DNA from: Vanessa cardui
Lineage: Eukaryota; Arthropoda; Insecta; Lepidoptera; Nymphalidae
Assembly (NCBI RefSeq): GCF_905220365.1
Contig: NC_061130.1
Span: 12,531,501 to 12,595,500, forward strand
Length of the DNA: 64,000 nt
Direction of reading: 5' to 3'
The notes under the pieces were generated by a model. It did not search any database and was not told the origin of the DNA. It was given only the letters and a program-made list of their open reading frames with translations. Below are positions 1 through 13,800 of the stretch, piece after piece; the stretch's first letter is position 1; each line of letters begins with the position of its first letter. The translations under genes were made by a program, and so were the position numbers.

Positions 1-127
1 GTTTTTTGCCGGTTCTTCTCGGTAGAATTTACTTTCCGAACCGGTGGGAGCTTCACTTAATTGTTGAATGACGATTCAAAAGTGCTTGTAAAAGCCCACT
101 TGAATAAAGTTTATATTGATTTTGATT
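1..127 (+). repeat. Jockey/CR1-type 3' tail fragment, cut by the window edge
   Basis: GCCGGTTCTTCTCGGTAGAA, TTTCCGAACCGGTGG and TTGAATAAAGTTTAT match the shared 3' tail. Confidence 0.8.
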
Positions 128-1384
128 TTGAATAAGTACTCCTGTTATGGGAAGTTACATAACAGTACTCGTATTTTCACAAGAGAAACGTGATATACTT
201 CCCCAGGAAGATCATTGTGGCTGAAAACAAAATAGAAATGGCCTTCTGTCGTCCAGCAGACCTTTAATGGTCAGAGGCTGTGAAGAATCGCTGGATCAGC
301 CGTGGCGATTGATACGGAATGTCAAGAATTTGTATCGCGTCTATAATAGGCGAACATCTAACAGGAGATGCTATGACTTAAGATAGATTCTTGGCGTGAA
401 GGAGTAGACACAAGGATTTATAGTCGTAACATTATAAAAACATCGTCAGGTCAACTTTTTACCAATGTCGGAATACAAAACCATACACTAGAAAATCCAA
501 CCAAAATCTTATATACATGGGAGGGTGGATCCTAGGAAAGTGAAGATAAAGGGTTGAAGAAGGACTCCTTGACTAAAAAACCTGCAGCAACTGTATGGAT
601 AAAGCACCCATTCATTATTTAGAGACGAAGCTTCTAAGATACAAGTAGACTTAATAATCCCGGCCTTCGAAAGAAGATGGCTGGCAATTTAAAAATAAGA
701 TACATTCATTTGGGGTCCTTGAGAAAGGGGCCTTAGCTTAATCATTATATATATGTATATGATGAGAATCATGCATGCATTTTATGTATAATGAGCGCTT
801 TTCGCAATTTTATTCATTGCATTATATTTTTAATAATTCTTTGCCTCAAAATTCTATTCAGTATTCAACGTACCCATTCAGTATCGGGGCATGAACCGTA
901 TAAATAGATAAACTTGCCAGTATAAAATCCATATTGTGTTTTTACAGAAGTGTATTTAGCTCACAATGACAGAACTTATTTATTTTATATCAAAACTACA
1001 TTAGGGACAGTTGTTCAAATAATATCATTATGAAAGGCTTAATGGGTGATTATTTTGTAAAGCAATAGGTTGGTAGATATTATTGGTTGTACACATTTAT
1101 TTTTAAAGGGGATATCACGTTACGGTTCTGGCTTTGTTGATAAAGATTATTTTATGCAAATACTTCGAAAATCAACAAAAAACAGGCCGTCGTTCATTAT
1201 ATTATTCCTGATATATAAAATAATAATGGTAAGAATCGAAATAATTTGTATTCTATATAATATAATTCAACTATCATGATATCAGCTATTTTGGTTGATG
1301 TTAAATAAAAACTGTATTCATATTTACATAATATTATATATGACCACGTTCGGTATAAAGTTGATCATACATTTCATTTGAGAA
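128..1384. other. no gene seen
   Basis: AT-rich DNA with short chance ORFs only; the 69-codon frame at 1070 has no coding character. Confidence 0.6.
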
Positions 1385-1610
1385 ACTATTGATACGCAGA
1401 GCAGCTCGAGTCATCGACAATCGAGCCCTTCCTGGCCTGCTTTGCGTAGAGATGTTGAATCACTCTGCATCGACTATAGCATTTATCGTTCTGCTCTTTT
1501 GCCTCCTACACTATATGTTAGGTGTATTTATAACTAGAAGAGTTATGAGCATGTACGTATTTCATGGATCACGATCAGATTACGAATAAAAGAAGATAAT
1601 GGAACGAATG
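1385..1610 (+). mobile_element. possible non-LTR retrotransposon RT C-terminal fragment
   Basis: The reading RRAARVIDNRALPGLLCVEM resembles the RRAARIIGDP-type segment after the RT in Jockey/CR1-type elements, followed by degraded sequence. Support is weak. Confidence 0.25.
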
Positions 1611-1696
1611 AAGATGCTGCGCTCCCCAAATAGTTTGGGACAAAAGGAAATAGAACCACACCAACCAATATAATTCAATCCAAATAAAATTTTTAT

Positions 1697-1953
1697 TTGG
1701 TGGTAGGGCTTTGTGCAAGCCCGTCTGGGTAGGTACCACCCACTCATCAGTTACTCTACCGCCAAATAACAGTACTCAGTATTGTTATGTTCCGGTTCGA
1801 AGGGTGAGTGAGCCAGTGTAACTATAGGCACAAGGGACATAAAATCTTAGTTCCCAAGGTTGGTGGCACATTGACGATGTAAGGAATAGTTAATATTTCT
1901 TACAGCGTCCTTGTCAATGGGTGATGGTGACCACTTACCATCAGGTGGAAAAA
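1697..1953 (+). mobile_element. family B interspersed repeat (SINE-like), longest copy
   Basis: GGTGGTAGGGCTTTGTGCAA start, ACTCTACCGCCAAATAACAG, GGTTCGAAGGGTGAGTGAGC, and GGTGACCACTTACCATCAGG end. The family recurs many times in this window. Whether it is tRNA-derived is unclear. Confidence 0.8.
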
Positions 1954-2403
1954 ATTATAATTACTAAAATATTGGCTGTAAGAGCCTGTTTAAATTAATA
2001 ATATTTTGAAGAAATGCTTCAACCTACAGTAACACTAATAAAATTATTTCAGATTTAAATAGAAAACCATGTTGATTGTGAGTTTTGTATAAGTACTAAA
2101 GTAGTCAATTAATTTTTATTATTTAGTATAGCATTGTTTTTCTCCTTTAAATTTGAATAAATATTAGTAGCGCTATTAGTGGAACATTTCTGCAAAACAC
2201 GGTCGTATTATGCTTCGATAAATGCCAAATCAAACCTTATTTGTACTTATTTAATCTCAGAAAACATGACATCATTGGGAAACTCGTAAATGCTGTTTAA
2301 AGCTACATATGGAATAGATTAGTGGAAAGAAGCCGCAAGCTCAAGCCCAGTAGTTACTGGGATATTTATATTACCTTACTTCTTTATTTGTACGTATACG
2401 TAT

Positions 2404-2560
2404 TATGTGAGTACAGGTACAAGGAACATCATATCTAAGTTCCCAAGGTGGCGCATCGGTGACGTGAGAAAGGAATAACTTCTTACAGCGCAATTGTTAA
2501 TGATCGATGGTGACTACTTACCAGCAGGTGGCATATTCGCTCGTTCGCCAACCAATATCA
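2404..2560 (+). mobile_element. family B repeat, 3' half
   Basis: TAAGTTCCCAAGGTGGCGCA through GGTGACTACTTACCAGCAGG. Confidence 0.72.
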
Positions 2561-2732
2561 TAAAATAAAAAATGTTTATATAAACATACACCTCCTCCCA
2601 GCTCCTCATACAGCTTTATTCTATTTACGTCGACTAGCCAGATGTTTGAAATCTTTAACTCTATAGAATAACATTGCCTCTTGTACATAGTTTTATAAGA
2701 TGTATTCCATAACTGAATATTATTTATAATAC

Positions 2733-3150
2733 ACTAGCTGTTTCCCGCGGCTATGCTCGCGTAATTTAAATAACAGACTACTTTAAAATATTACGTAATT
2801 TATGACCTCTTAGTAAAGAACACTGGTGGTTCATTCATGTCCATGCAGTCCATTTTAAAGATTTGCCTAGTGCTTTGTTAATTGTCTTTAAGCCCAAACT
2901 TTTCTCTGTTCAACTTTCAAGATAAATTACAATACATCACATCTGACATTCCGATGGAGTGCCGTAACCATTAGCCTGGTGCCGTTACATATGGAGGTCT
3001 TAAATTACTCACTAACATTATTGGCACGACAATCTTCTAACTTAAACATGATATCAAGACTAAACTATACTAGAAATTTCAACCTTTATTACAACCATTA
3101 GAGATAGAATATCAAACAACGCTTAAATAAATATCTACTCATTTCTAATC
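2733..3150 (+). repeat. likely relative of the 4618 family, degraded
   Basis: It begins CTAGCTGTTTCCCGCGGCTA, the usual head of this repeat type. The related stretch 3480-3860 beyond the SINE has two similar sub-blocks (CACCTTTTAGAGCTAAAATA and CACCCATTTTGGGATAGAAT). Confidence 0.45.
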
Positions 3151-3429
3151 AACAACAACAACTATACGCCTCCTCACCCTTTGAGAAGAAGGTCTAGAAC
3201 ATTTTTTACCACGCTGTTAAAATCCGTGTTGGTGGAATACACATATGGCAGAATTCCTTTGAAATTAGATACATGCAGTTTTTCTCACGATGTTTTCCTT
3301 CACCGCCGAGCTCGAGATGAATTGTAAACACAAATAAAGCACGTTAATATTCAGTGGTGCTTGCCTGGGTTTGAACCCGCAATCATCGATTAAGATGCAC
3401 ATACTCTAACCACTGGGCCATCTCGGCTC
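3151..3429 (-). mobile_element. family A SINE (tRNA-derived, Metulj-like)
   Basis: Reverse copy. The head carries pol III box-like GATGGCCCAGTGGTTAGAG and GGGTTCAAACCC; the body has the TGTGGCAGAATT-like segment; the end has an ACAACAACA-type tail. Confidence 0.8.
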
Positions 3430-3479
3430 TAATAATTTCTTACCAGTTTCCCAAACATATGTTTATCGTGTTTCTAACT

Positions 3480-3860
3480 TCAAAGATGGCCGACTTTCAG
3501 ATTAACCAATATAAGCAATAGCAACCCCTTTTTCACCTTTTAGAGCTAAAATATCCGGATAAACTTAAATATGTATTTACTTATACTACTTACTTACAGT
3601 AAGCCAAAAAATAAAATTAATGTCACTAACTTAAAAAATGACGGATTACGATACAAACTTTCAACCCTTATTTCACCCATTTTGGGATAGAATATCCTAA
3701 AATGCTGAAATAGGTGTCGACTTATTTTAAATCAGTATTCCAAAAATAAAATTTCATGTTTCTGAATTAAAAAATGATGGACTTCCATATAACCCCTACT
3801 CATCCCCTTAGGGGTATAATTTCAAAATTATCAGTCATTCATGACTTGTTATTTTGTTAC
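3480..3860 (+). repeat. degraded dispersed repeat with two similar sub-blocks
   Basis: Blocks at 3525-3600 and 3660-3790 both read roughly 'fffCACC, gggATAgAATATC, aataggtgtcgac' and 'GATGGaCTTcc'. Probably a continuation of the repeat at 2733 split by the SINE at 3151. Confidence 0.4.
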
Positions 3861-4617
3861 TTATTTTTATAAAGACTTATATAACTGGTTTGATAACTGT
3901 TGATTGGACTTTTGTATTTTAAGTAATTTATCCATTTTCTTTCTGTATGTATGTATACCGCGATTTATCCAATTATTTAATGTTTATGATGAAGATTCAA
4001 TTAAGCTAGTCAAGATTATACTTGGCTAGCTTTTTCAACTACGCTACGCTAATTCATACTTTTCTCTATAACAATATGAGTAAACCATACATATAAATCT
4101 TCCACTTAAATCACCGGTTATTGATAAAAGCCTTCCATCCTTCTAGATTCGAAATCCTTAGTAAAGGACATCCCAGTATTAAATCCTCCCCAGCTCCCCA
4201 TAATAATTAAGGCGTATAAAAAATATAAGCAATAAAGTATGTGGGAGAGAACAAAAAATAATAAAACGCTAGATATGTGCGGTCGCTATTTAACATAGGT
4301 ATTTAATATGTTTAAACTCCATTGTACTGTCAGCAAAACTCCCGAGGCTGTTTGGAATGCAGATTATGAAAAAATAAATAATATTGATTGAAAATTTTGA
4401 TGATAAATTTATAAATAATGTTATAAAAATTAATTTGATAAACGTATTAAATTTTTATTTGCATCTAGCATCTGCCTGGGTTTAACCGCTTGTGAGGAAA
4501 GGCCATTTGTTATGGGATAGCATACATGTTAGGTCAGAGTATAAAGGTATATCTATTCTTTAAAATCCGCCCCGTCGCTGATGCGTAATGACTTACAAAT
4601 ATACTTTCACATATATA

Positions 4618-4932
4618 ATAGTAGCTTCACCCGCGCGAAATTTAAACACAAACATCCGCCCGTTTTACACCCTTAGGGGTGTTTCGTAAAATCAATTCCT
4701 AGCGGATGTACACCCTATAAGTAACCTAGCTATCAAATTTCAAGTTTGTAGATGTTCTCATTTCTGAAATTTCATGATTACCCGTGAATGGTATTTCGCT
4801 TATATACATATATACAAGTAGTCACATGCTTCGTTTTCATGTGCTAGGCAAAAAAGTAGCCTATGTTCTTTCTCGTAGTTCAAGTTTGCTTCATACCAAA
4901 TTTCATCAAATTCTGTTTTTATTCCTCTTATT
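4618..4932 (+). repeat. unnamed dispersed repeat (CACCCGCG / GTAGCCTATGTTC type)
   Basis: TAGCTTCACCCGCGCGAAAT, then ACACCCTTAGGGGTGTTTCG, AAAGTAGCCTATGTTCTTTC and ACCAAATTTCATCAAATTCT. Related to 11150-11345 and, in reverse, to 16290-16410. Confidence 0.6.
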
Positions 4933-5045
4933 GTATAGGTTGGCGGACGAGCATATGGGCCACCTGATAGTAAGTGATCACCATCACCCATAGACATAGC
5001 TGTAAGAAATATTTACTGTTCCTTACATCGTCAATGTTCCAGAGT
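4933..5045 (-). mobile_element. family B repeat, 3' end
   Basis: Reverse copy: GGTTGGCGGACGAGCATATG, GTAAGTGATCACCATCACCC. Confidence 0.75.
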
Positions 5046-5345
5046 GACTTTCACATTAATAATATTAATATAGATATATAAGCAGTATACATATATATTA
5101 ATTGAAAAGCCAGGCTTAAAATGTACTTGCCCTTTTACAAATGACCGCCTACTTGCCGCCGTCTATATTGCTGAATGGTTATCCCGGTGGGTTGATTCAT
5201 CTTAACCGTATGGGTGGTTAAGGCGCTTATATTCGCGATTACTTAACAAATTATTTTTCGACGAGTCTAAAGATATTTAAAGTAATAGTAATTTCATTGC
5301 AATAAGACATGCAAGACGACGAAGTGAATGACATTAAACTCGTGT

Positions 5346-5419
5346 AATGTGGTGCTTGGCTTTGAATCTGAAACCATCAGTTAAGATTCACGCCTTTTAA
5401 CCACTGAACCATCTCGGCT
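5346..5419 (-). mobile_element. family A SINE, 5' head only
   Basis: The reverse of the tRNA-like head, ending in CCATCTCGGCT. Confidence 0.65.
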
Positions 5420-6761
5420 AAAGATATGTGGATTGACATAGTAATTATTGGATTTAGCCAGCGATATCATCTTAATATTTATATTTAATCCAAAATATTT
5501 TCTTGGATTTTTTTTTATTTAATATATTTCTTTTATTAAAGACGGACACTATAAAATTATTAATACATTAATAGTTCTCCTGTAGGACAAAAAACGGCCC
5601 CTTGGGCAGATAAGGGTTAAATACTTTAAACTGGGACTAAATAATATATTGCTTTGTAGTTTGTCAGCTCCGAAAGTGTTTTTTCAGCGGAGCAAAGCCG
5701 AGAATGGCAAAATAAGATAACGGTTAATATAGGTAATCCGATGTAATTAATGCCCAGCTTAACTCCTTTTTGTTCAACTTATATGAAATATTTGCAAAAT
5801 GACACTCAAAGGCCTTTATAACAGTCTACTTGAATCGAATACGTTTTTGTTTCATTTGTAACTCATGAATTCTTAAAATTCGTTCGTCAACATTTTTTTT
5901 TATTAAAGTAATTCGTTTTAAAAGTTTCTCCTGATGAAACCTCAAAGGAGAAAGAATGCCATGTCGTTGAAATAGATAATGCTCCCTAATATTTTTGTTG
6001 TAGAACGAAAACCGAGTGACTTAGCCAAGGAAGTGACGTCACTTTTCAGATGTGGTGGTAGGTGGTAGGTGCCCATTTTTTTAATATCTTGAGATGTATT
6101 TACATTCATGCATGCATGTATTCATGAAAATTCGTTGATGTTAACTAAAACATATTTAATTAGTGTTGGATGATATTTTTAATGTCTTAGTAAATGGTCG
6201 ATTATAATTTATATATAGTGATACAGACTAGACATCGCCGCCCCCCGGCTGATTCAATTCACCTCACCCACCCGGATTTCCATAGAGACACTGTTTTTAA
6301 GCAAAAGCGATACGCTTCAGAGCGCAATATTTAAGTAACAGATTGATTCCGAGAAGAGACGTTCCAAGTAATAATCGAAAAGTTAAGTTCAGTACAACCT
6401 CCATAAATGTTCCTAAATATAATAAACTAACCCAGCTTCACTGCGATGAAATAAATAAAACACTTTATCATGTACTTTTTTATAAACTTTATTGACTGAT
6501 TATTTATAAAATATAATTTCTACTGGAGAATAATTACTCGTTACACAGTGTTCTGAACGCAACCGTAAACGTCAAACATGGCCGCCCGTTGAACTGTCAT
6601 TGAATTTCATTGATTGAATATCGAAATATCTCGTTTATACGATTGTTGCGAATACACCTCAATATAGATGGTATGCGCGCGAAGGTTTTTCCCCTAAAAT
6701 AGTAATAGGAGCTAGAAATGATTATTTTTATTTTGCTGTAATCCAAGCTCACTGGATTATT
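5420..6761. other. no gene seen
   Basis: AT-rich, with a small C-rich patch at 6236-6290 and a GTGGTAGGTGGTAGG run near 6053. Confidence 0.6.
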
Positions 6762-6958
6762 AATTTAAATAATTGTATTTAACTAACATGACTTTGTATT
6801 TTCTAAATGTTAAAAAAGAGTAACTACTGAGTTTCTTGCCGGTTCTTCTCGGTAGAATCTACTTTCCGAACCGGTGGTAGCTTCACTTGATTGTGAGATG
6901 ACGATTCAAAAGTGCTTGTAAAAGCCTACTTGAATAAACTTTATTTTGATTTTGATTT
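6762..6958 (+). repeat. Jockey/CR1-type 3' tail fragment
   Basis: The full shared tail from TAATTGTATTTAACTAACAT to TTGAATAAACTTTATTTTGA. Confidence 0.8.
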
Positions 6959-8040
6959 TTGATAGTTTCGGATATAAAAAAAATGTTGTAAAGTTGTTTG
7001 TTGCAATAAAATAATATCTGATTAAATACAAACAGTAAATAAACATTATCATCCTCCTGCTCTTGTCCCAGTTCGGCTTGTAACATTTTTTCCAGTCATA
7101 TGCTCTTTCACACAGTCCATCTATCGTTTCTTTTGTCTTAGCAGCACGAATAAATTAACATTAATTTCAAATATAAACTACTATTCTAAATTTCACATTC
7201 ATGCGTGGAATTGTGTATCCTATAATTTTTATAATTATTATACTGTGATTATACAGTCGTTTTCTGCGGTGACTGAGTTTTGTTTTACAGAATAGTTATT
7301 AGTTAGTTGTTAGTTATACGGAAAAACTGATGTGCGTATTGTACATAATTATGAGATATTATAATTTAAAATTTCGTGTGCTATAATGACAGCCTCATTT
7401 ATTTCCAATTCCATCACACTTTGATATTTGTTGTAAATACAACGCTACCGTTTATGTATATAAGCCATGTATATATAAAAAAATTAATAAATAAATTATT
7501 ATTATTATTAGTATAATATACCTTGGCGATATAAGGTTCCTCTTGTGATTTATCTTACAAAACGGTTTTTTTCATATATGTATGTTTTTTATCAAGTGGT
7601 TTTTTCGTGTGAAAAACATGACAATATTCCGTTTTTGTATTTTATATACCTCTAGCATTGTCAAATTCCATGGAAATTTAGTTTCAATTCATTTTATTTC
7701 ATTTTCTTTTCAAATTTTGTTGAATGGTATCAAACAGTACTAAGCCTTTTTATACCCAATAGGAAAATAGAAAATCTTAAAATTGAACGAAAATATTCGA
7801 AATGATTTTAAAATTAGAGATTTTATTAGTGAGCCAAAAGTTTGAAAACGAATATTTAATAATAACAAAAAAACGTACATAATATTATTAATATTATTTA
7901 CTCCTTCCGAGACATTTCACCTGCTTTAAACGTTAGCGCCTCGCCCACGTGATTTGTACCGTGATATTAAATAGCGTATGTGCTCTTTCAATAAACGCGA
8001 CATCTGACACATAAATATATTTCCATATCAGTCTCCTAAA
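6959..8040. other. no gene seen
   Basis: AT-rich with a short ATT microsatellite at 7496-7511. Confidence 0.6.
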
Positions 8041-8425
8041 TCAGGATATTAGCGTGTTAAAATAAAAATGAGCTCTTTAGCTGTATGCAATACAGATATT
8101 AATCATTTTTAACTTTGCCGTTTAGTAATTTGAATTTTTTTATAATAAAATACATCGGTAAAAAATCGATACAAAATTTTGTACATGATATAAAAGCGTG
8201 GTATTAATACCTGTTGACTTCCAGGCAGAATACATTACATACAATATAATTGTATTTAACTAATATGATTGTATTTTTTTAATGTTGAAAAAGAGCACTG
8301 AGTTTCTTGCCGGTTGTTCTTGGTAGAATATACTTTCCGAACGGTGGTAGATTCACTTAATTGTTAAATGACGATTCAAAAGGGCTTCTAAAAGCCCACT
8401 TGAATAAAGGTTATATTGATTTGAT
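8041..8425 (+). repeat. Jockey/CR1-type 3' fragment, longer copy
   Basis: Besides the tail, about 200 bp upstream matches 21080-21320 in reverse (for example TACCTGTTGACTTCCAGGCAG), so the family's 3' region is at least about 350 bp. Confidence 0.75.
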
Positions 8426-10127
8426 TTGTATTGATATGTAAGTTTTAAATTTGTAGCAGATCCTCGTAGTTATAGAAGTTAGATAAGGCTAAGGAGCCCG
8501 AGTTCAAACTCTAGGCGGTTCCGATAAAAAGTTCTCAGTAACAACACGGATTCTATAAGTATCTAACTCACATACGCATATACACTCCCGTGCACACTCC
8601 CCATCGGTTCATGAGTTTTAGAGGATACAAGGGATAAAAATTTACCTTGTCCATTGTAGTATGTCCCCCGTAGTTGACTGGATAAATATCAACCATAAAA
8701 TTTAAAAATAATTATTTGTGATTCTGAATAAATAATTTTTCTAGAACACGGTGGTCTTTTTTCATAATTCAATCAAAGTAACTTAATTCAAGTAAAATGA
8801 TATATATAAATATATGTGTATTATATTTGTGTCAACGTGTGGCAATCGCATTTGGACCGGTTCGATCGGATAAAGTTAAGATGGAGGGTGCAACGCGCCC
8901 CTCTAAATCAACATTACACAAAATTCATCCTCAGTTCGTCCGTACATTATGAAACTAAATTCATTAAGCTAAACGTATAGCTAAAGATACAACTAGTAAG
9001 AAAAAATAAATAATGTGTCTTAAATAAGTGGTTGTAAGCTTGTAAACGAATGTCAAAAGATATTAATCTTATTATTTATTCTTATTTATTTTCTTCGTAT
9101 AAACTCTACTATTAAAAATAAAAACAATACAATAATTACCAAAGTTATTTAATAGATATAAAAGATAAGATATAATGAAAATCAAAACAGGTTTATTCAA
9201 CTAGGCTTTTACTTTTGAATCGTTATTTTACAGAAGCGTAATCGGGCTTAAAGCAAGCATCGTTTCGGAATAAAAATTCTTCCGAGTTGAACGGCAACTA
9301 ACTCAGTAGTTAATACGTAAAATACTTTTAAATGTCTGATCTCTACGCATGCGTTTCATTGGGGAACTGCAGACTAGCTAGCGTCCATATTCCCCATCCA
9401 CCCCACTGTAATCGCACTTAAAATCAAATATCGCAAAGAATACCAGAACAGATCTTTAATTCGAGGTTCTGGTTTACTTCAAGTCCCATAGTCAGTTCGA
9501 TCTTTAGATAAAGTAATTATTATAAAAAATGTAAGAGCAAAACAATATTATCAGGACAATAATAAAAAAATTAAACTTCTTTTTTATCAATTAGTCTGTG
9601 GACCATTTGAAAATACAAAATAATTACAGTTAATTGAATTTCGTTTTAATATAAAGCTATCCGTTCCGGCTTGACCTGGATAGATTAAGGTTCTATTAGA
9701 CGATTATATTTATTCCGCATCAAGTCTGAAAAATAAATCATGCATTGTTTTTGTTAAGACTAATGACAACAAATTTCATGTCAATCAAATTATTATATTT
9801 ATATTTTCGTATGTAGATATTGACGCCCTCATAACTGTAGAAATTTTATGCATTCTTGCATTACCAATGTGCGACCAAGATTGGGAGCTAAAATTTTATG
9901 ACTCGTCTGTCTTTAGTTATCCTGTATCATCTGGTTTGGCAATAAAATATAAGATGAGTAGGTGATTCATACCGCGAGGGTATTGCAGAATGTAAAAAAA
10001 ATGTAAAAATTTCAAGCAACCAATATCGGCAGATCATAATAATAATGTCAACAAATCTTGTTTATTTTGAGTAAACTACGAAAAATGTCAGCAAACCCGA
10101 TTCCTATTCTTATATTACGAGCTCATA
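8426..10127. other. no gene seen
   Basis: AT-rich apart from the degraded tail at 9183; nothing else recognised. Confidence 0.55.
9183..9345 (-). repeat. Jockey/CR1-type 3' tail, degraded
   Basis: Reverse copy with TCAAAACAGGTTTATTCAAC and AGGCTTTTAC; many changes. Confidence 0.55.
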
Positions 10128-10230
10128 CTCATTTATTCATTCATTGGACATAGGCCTTTATCGAAATACGCCACTAAGCCCGATTTTCGACTTCTATCGT
10201 ACCACGCCAACTAATTCGAATACGACGTCG
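10128..10230 (-). mobile_element. possible RTE-type 3' end, very degraded
   Basis: ATTGGACATAGGCCT followed by a CGCCACTAAG-like stretch resembles the 3' end at 28690-28740. The match is short. Confidence 0.3.
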
Positions 10231-10429
10231 CTCCCCTAACCGGGCCCCTAAAGAACTCGACTCCCCAAACTTTTATCTGTTCTGCGGCAAATGTGATCAA
10301 TCGACAGTCACTTGAACTTGCTAATTATGTAGCTTACATTACTTACTCATACTCATACATAATTACTGTTACGAATATACACAAAACAAAATGTTTTCGT
10401 TATGGTACAACTTTTTATCGACAAACTTA

Positions 10430-10792
10430 TTTTGAAAAGTTATTAGGTATAATATTCAGTACTTTATAATTAAATTAATTAATCTTGTTCAGTTTTGAGA
10501 ATACACACATTACTTGCAAAGTTAAGACTCAACGCCCCCAGCGTTATGAGTCACGAATGCTCTGTCGGGCGCACCGTGGATCTCAGTCTAACGGTAACTC
10601 TCGTTACAGCGCCCGCTTGCTACGATACTACACGGTTGCTACGAACTACGTCACGCATCCGAAACATTTTTATTTACGTTTATACAAATAGTAAATAATT
10701 TATGTTTTCTTATCAAGTGGAAATATTAGTTATCTGTGGTGTGGAGTGATTGAATATATTTATTAATAAAAAAAAGTTAAATTCCTACAAAA
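10430..10792 (+). promoter_or_regulatory. possible 5' UTR and promoter region of the beat-family gene
   Basis: A patch of higher GC at about 10525-10660 sits in otherwise AT-rich DNA, 130-270 bp before the exon 1 ATG. Two arthropod initiator-like TCAGT motifs occur at 10455-10459 and 10489-10493. No convincing TATA box or downstream element was seen. The call rests on position and composition only. Confidence 0.3.
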
Positions 10793-10856
10793 ATGAGTTC
10801 CAAAAAATTTCAGCTCTTTATGGAGTTATTGCTGCCAGCACTGTTTCTACTACAAG
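10793..10856 (+). CDS. beat: beat-family gene exon 1 (signal peptide)
   Basis: The ATG at 10793 opens 21 codons reading MSSKKFQLFMELLLPALFLL and then Q: a short basic start followed by a Leu-rich core, typical of a signal peptide. The exon ends in G at 10856 before donor GTATTA (phase 1). The split Gly codon is completed by exon 2. I chose this start because it gives a signal peptide in frame with the Ig exons; the link across 35 kb rests on phase match and on beat genes usually carrying the signal peptide in a separate exon. Confidence 0.72.
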
Positions 10857-13800
10857 GTATTACTGATATTACTATCCAATACATATTTTAGCTTTCATTA
10901 ATTATATTAACCTAATACTAGCTCTGGTTTTATTATCTGTCAATAAACCATCAGCGTATAAAAGTATCAATTTCAACTAATAATGGACTTTTGTGTTGTG
11001 AATGTTATTTTTTTGTTTCCATTTTTGTAATGTTTTTCGTAAATTTTTGTTCAGCATCTCGATGCTGTTAAATATTGTTTTAAACGAGTTCTAAGTTAAA
11101 GTTTCATACGCAAATTAAGTAATGTTGAAATGTTATCTTCTTCTATGCATACACTAGCCGAACCTGCGGCTTCAACTGGGGTTGGGGTTTTACCCCCTTA
11201 GGGACGGAGTTTCGTAAAATTTTAAAGCGGATGTATATACCCAATAAACAACCAATCAACCAATTTTCATGTTTGGAGGTGTTATAGTTACTGAGATTTC
11301 GTGATTAATTAAAAAGTGAGTGGTATTTCGTTTTATATGTATAACTAACTAACCAAAAGCTTCAAATAATTATTATGAAGGAGTTTTGAGTCGTATTGAC
11401 TTCATTTTTATCAAAAATTCTACTTTGGGAGTGAATTAGATTTAAACATCTACTCTATTAATAAATTTTTAATTGTTAAAAGCGTATAATGTTATTTAAT
11501 TTAAGATAAAACGGTCCTTTGGTTTTTATTTTGTCGAAAGATTGTAAGTTCCAACTGAGGCTAGGTACCGCTGACTTTTTACGTACTTAATATCTTTTTA
11601 TAATTAATCTCGTGGAAAACATTATAAGAAAAACCTGCACATATCGAATCAGATGTCAACCAATCCACATTGAAGCAGCGTCTTGAAATAACCTTACAAA
11701 TCATCACCTCATAGACGGGAAAGGCTTAGTATAACAGAGAGAAATAAAAAAATGTTTATTTTTTAACTTTATTCAACTAGTAATTATTAACTGCAGAACA
11801 ACGTAGAATATTACAATTGTAATGTAGTTTAAACATGATCGAAAGAGAACAATAGCTGACATTATTTGTTCAAGACTCCCGCGAACTACGCGGGTTAATT
11901 GATGAATGGATTTCATTAATATTAAATTTAAAAATAAATCGACGTTTTCTGCTAAAAGAATAAAAATGAAATATATTCCTAGAATGCATAAGCGTTACAC
12001 AATAAAATATAGATGAACTAAAATTTACTGATGTAAAATAATGAACTATCTTGTTACGACGAATATGTCTCTTGTTATATCATATAGTCGAAAGATAGAT
12101 CGTTACCTTAACAATAATCTTATTGAAACATATTTGCGGAAATAATAAGATATATATAATATGTATAATAAATAAATACTTCTGAATCGCCAAGGCGGCC
12201 TATCAATCTCAAAGGCAGGTCTACTACATATAAACATACGTATATTCGCAAACAGAAGTCCACTATTCCCACACTCCAACCCTGTATATCTGGACCAGAT
12301 ACTCGAAATCTCGAGCATGTTTATATCAAAACATATATACACATATAAATATATACATATACATATGAAGGACTAAAATGATTAGTGAAACAAGTAACAT
12401 TAAAGAAGGATGAGAGATAAAAATATTTCATTTACTTATTTATGAAATTAAGAAAGAGAATTCAATCTTGTAAAATGACTATTCAAGTGCTTGTAAGCCT
12501 TTGATTTTTTTTATAGGATTTTACAAAAGCATAAAGAAACTAAAATCATCTGTTCCGATAAGTATTAAATTTGAAGATTGCATAATTAAATGGATATTTC
12601 TGAAAACTATTATCTCATGACGATTTAATAGGTGGTGGATGTGATATGTGGTGGTAGGTGGTAGAGGTGGTGGTGCACAATATACTTCGCTTAAGCCACA
12701 TTTCATTCATTCTATCGCCGAATATAATAGTTTTACAATACCAAGGTTAATGGGCTGTGGTGACCACATACCATCACAGACCGTCTACCTACCTACTTGA
12801 CATAATAAAAATGACATTAGCAAGAAAAAGAATGACAAATATAGAATGATAATTTAGTTCTTTACTCACAAAAAATCACTATAAAATCGAATTATAATAC
12901 ATTCGAAAAGCATTTTGTAATGTTTGTAGATTTAATTTTTTGGCTTTTGACATCATGCTGTACAAAGTTCAATTGACAATACATTCTGAATAATGAAGGA
13001 CTAAAATAGAGCCTTGAAATACTAATTTACAACAAACATATTTCATATGATTTGTTAAATATAATTGAACCAATTAATAAGTTGTTAGCGAGTTCATTAC
13101 ATCGTAAGTTTACTTGTAGCGGTGTCCCAAATCCGTTCTAATTCGCCCTCGGCTAAGGATCCGTTACAACTCAGCAACGGAGATTTCTCTAGCAAAATAG
13201 CGAACGTTATACGAAAAATATACCAAAAGCTCGAACTACAGAAAACAATTCTCTCTAAAGTACGGAATCAAGAAAATATTCTACTATGATTTGCCAAATG
13301 ATCTTTGAAGTATCTAAAAAGAAAACCTATAAATATATATTAAATGACTTGCCCTTTCTTGTTGGGAACAAACATGATATAGTATTGTTTGCTGATGATA
13401 CCTCCTTAGTTTTTAAAATTAATAAAAAACAGGTACAGTACGACGACGTAAACAATGCTATAGCTGATATAGTACATTGGTTTAGCGTAAATAATCTTAG
13501 ACTAAATAATAATAAAACTAAAATTGTGAAATTTAGTACACCAAATGTACAAAATGTAAAAGCCGATGTACTCATCAACGGGGAATCGATAGATCTAATT
13601 GATTCTGCTGAGTTTCTTGGCCTTACTGTTGATGAAAAGTTGCAATGGGGCCCCCATATTAACGGATTGGCGAGTAGACTGAGTTCGCAGTCGCGGTCAA
13701 AAAAATTAGATTATGTACCGATGTTGATACGGCTCGCTTAGTATATTTCAGTTACTTTCATAGTATAATGTCATCCGGTATTGTGCTGTGGGGCAACGCA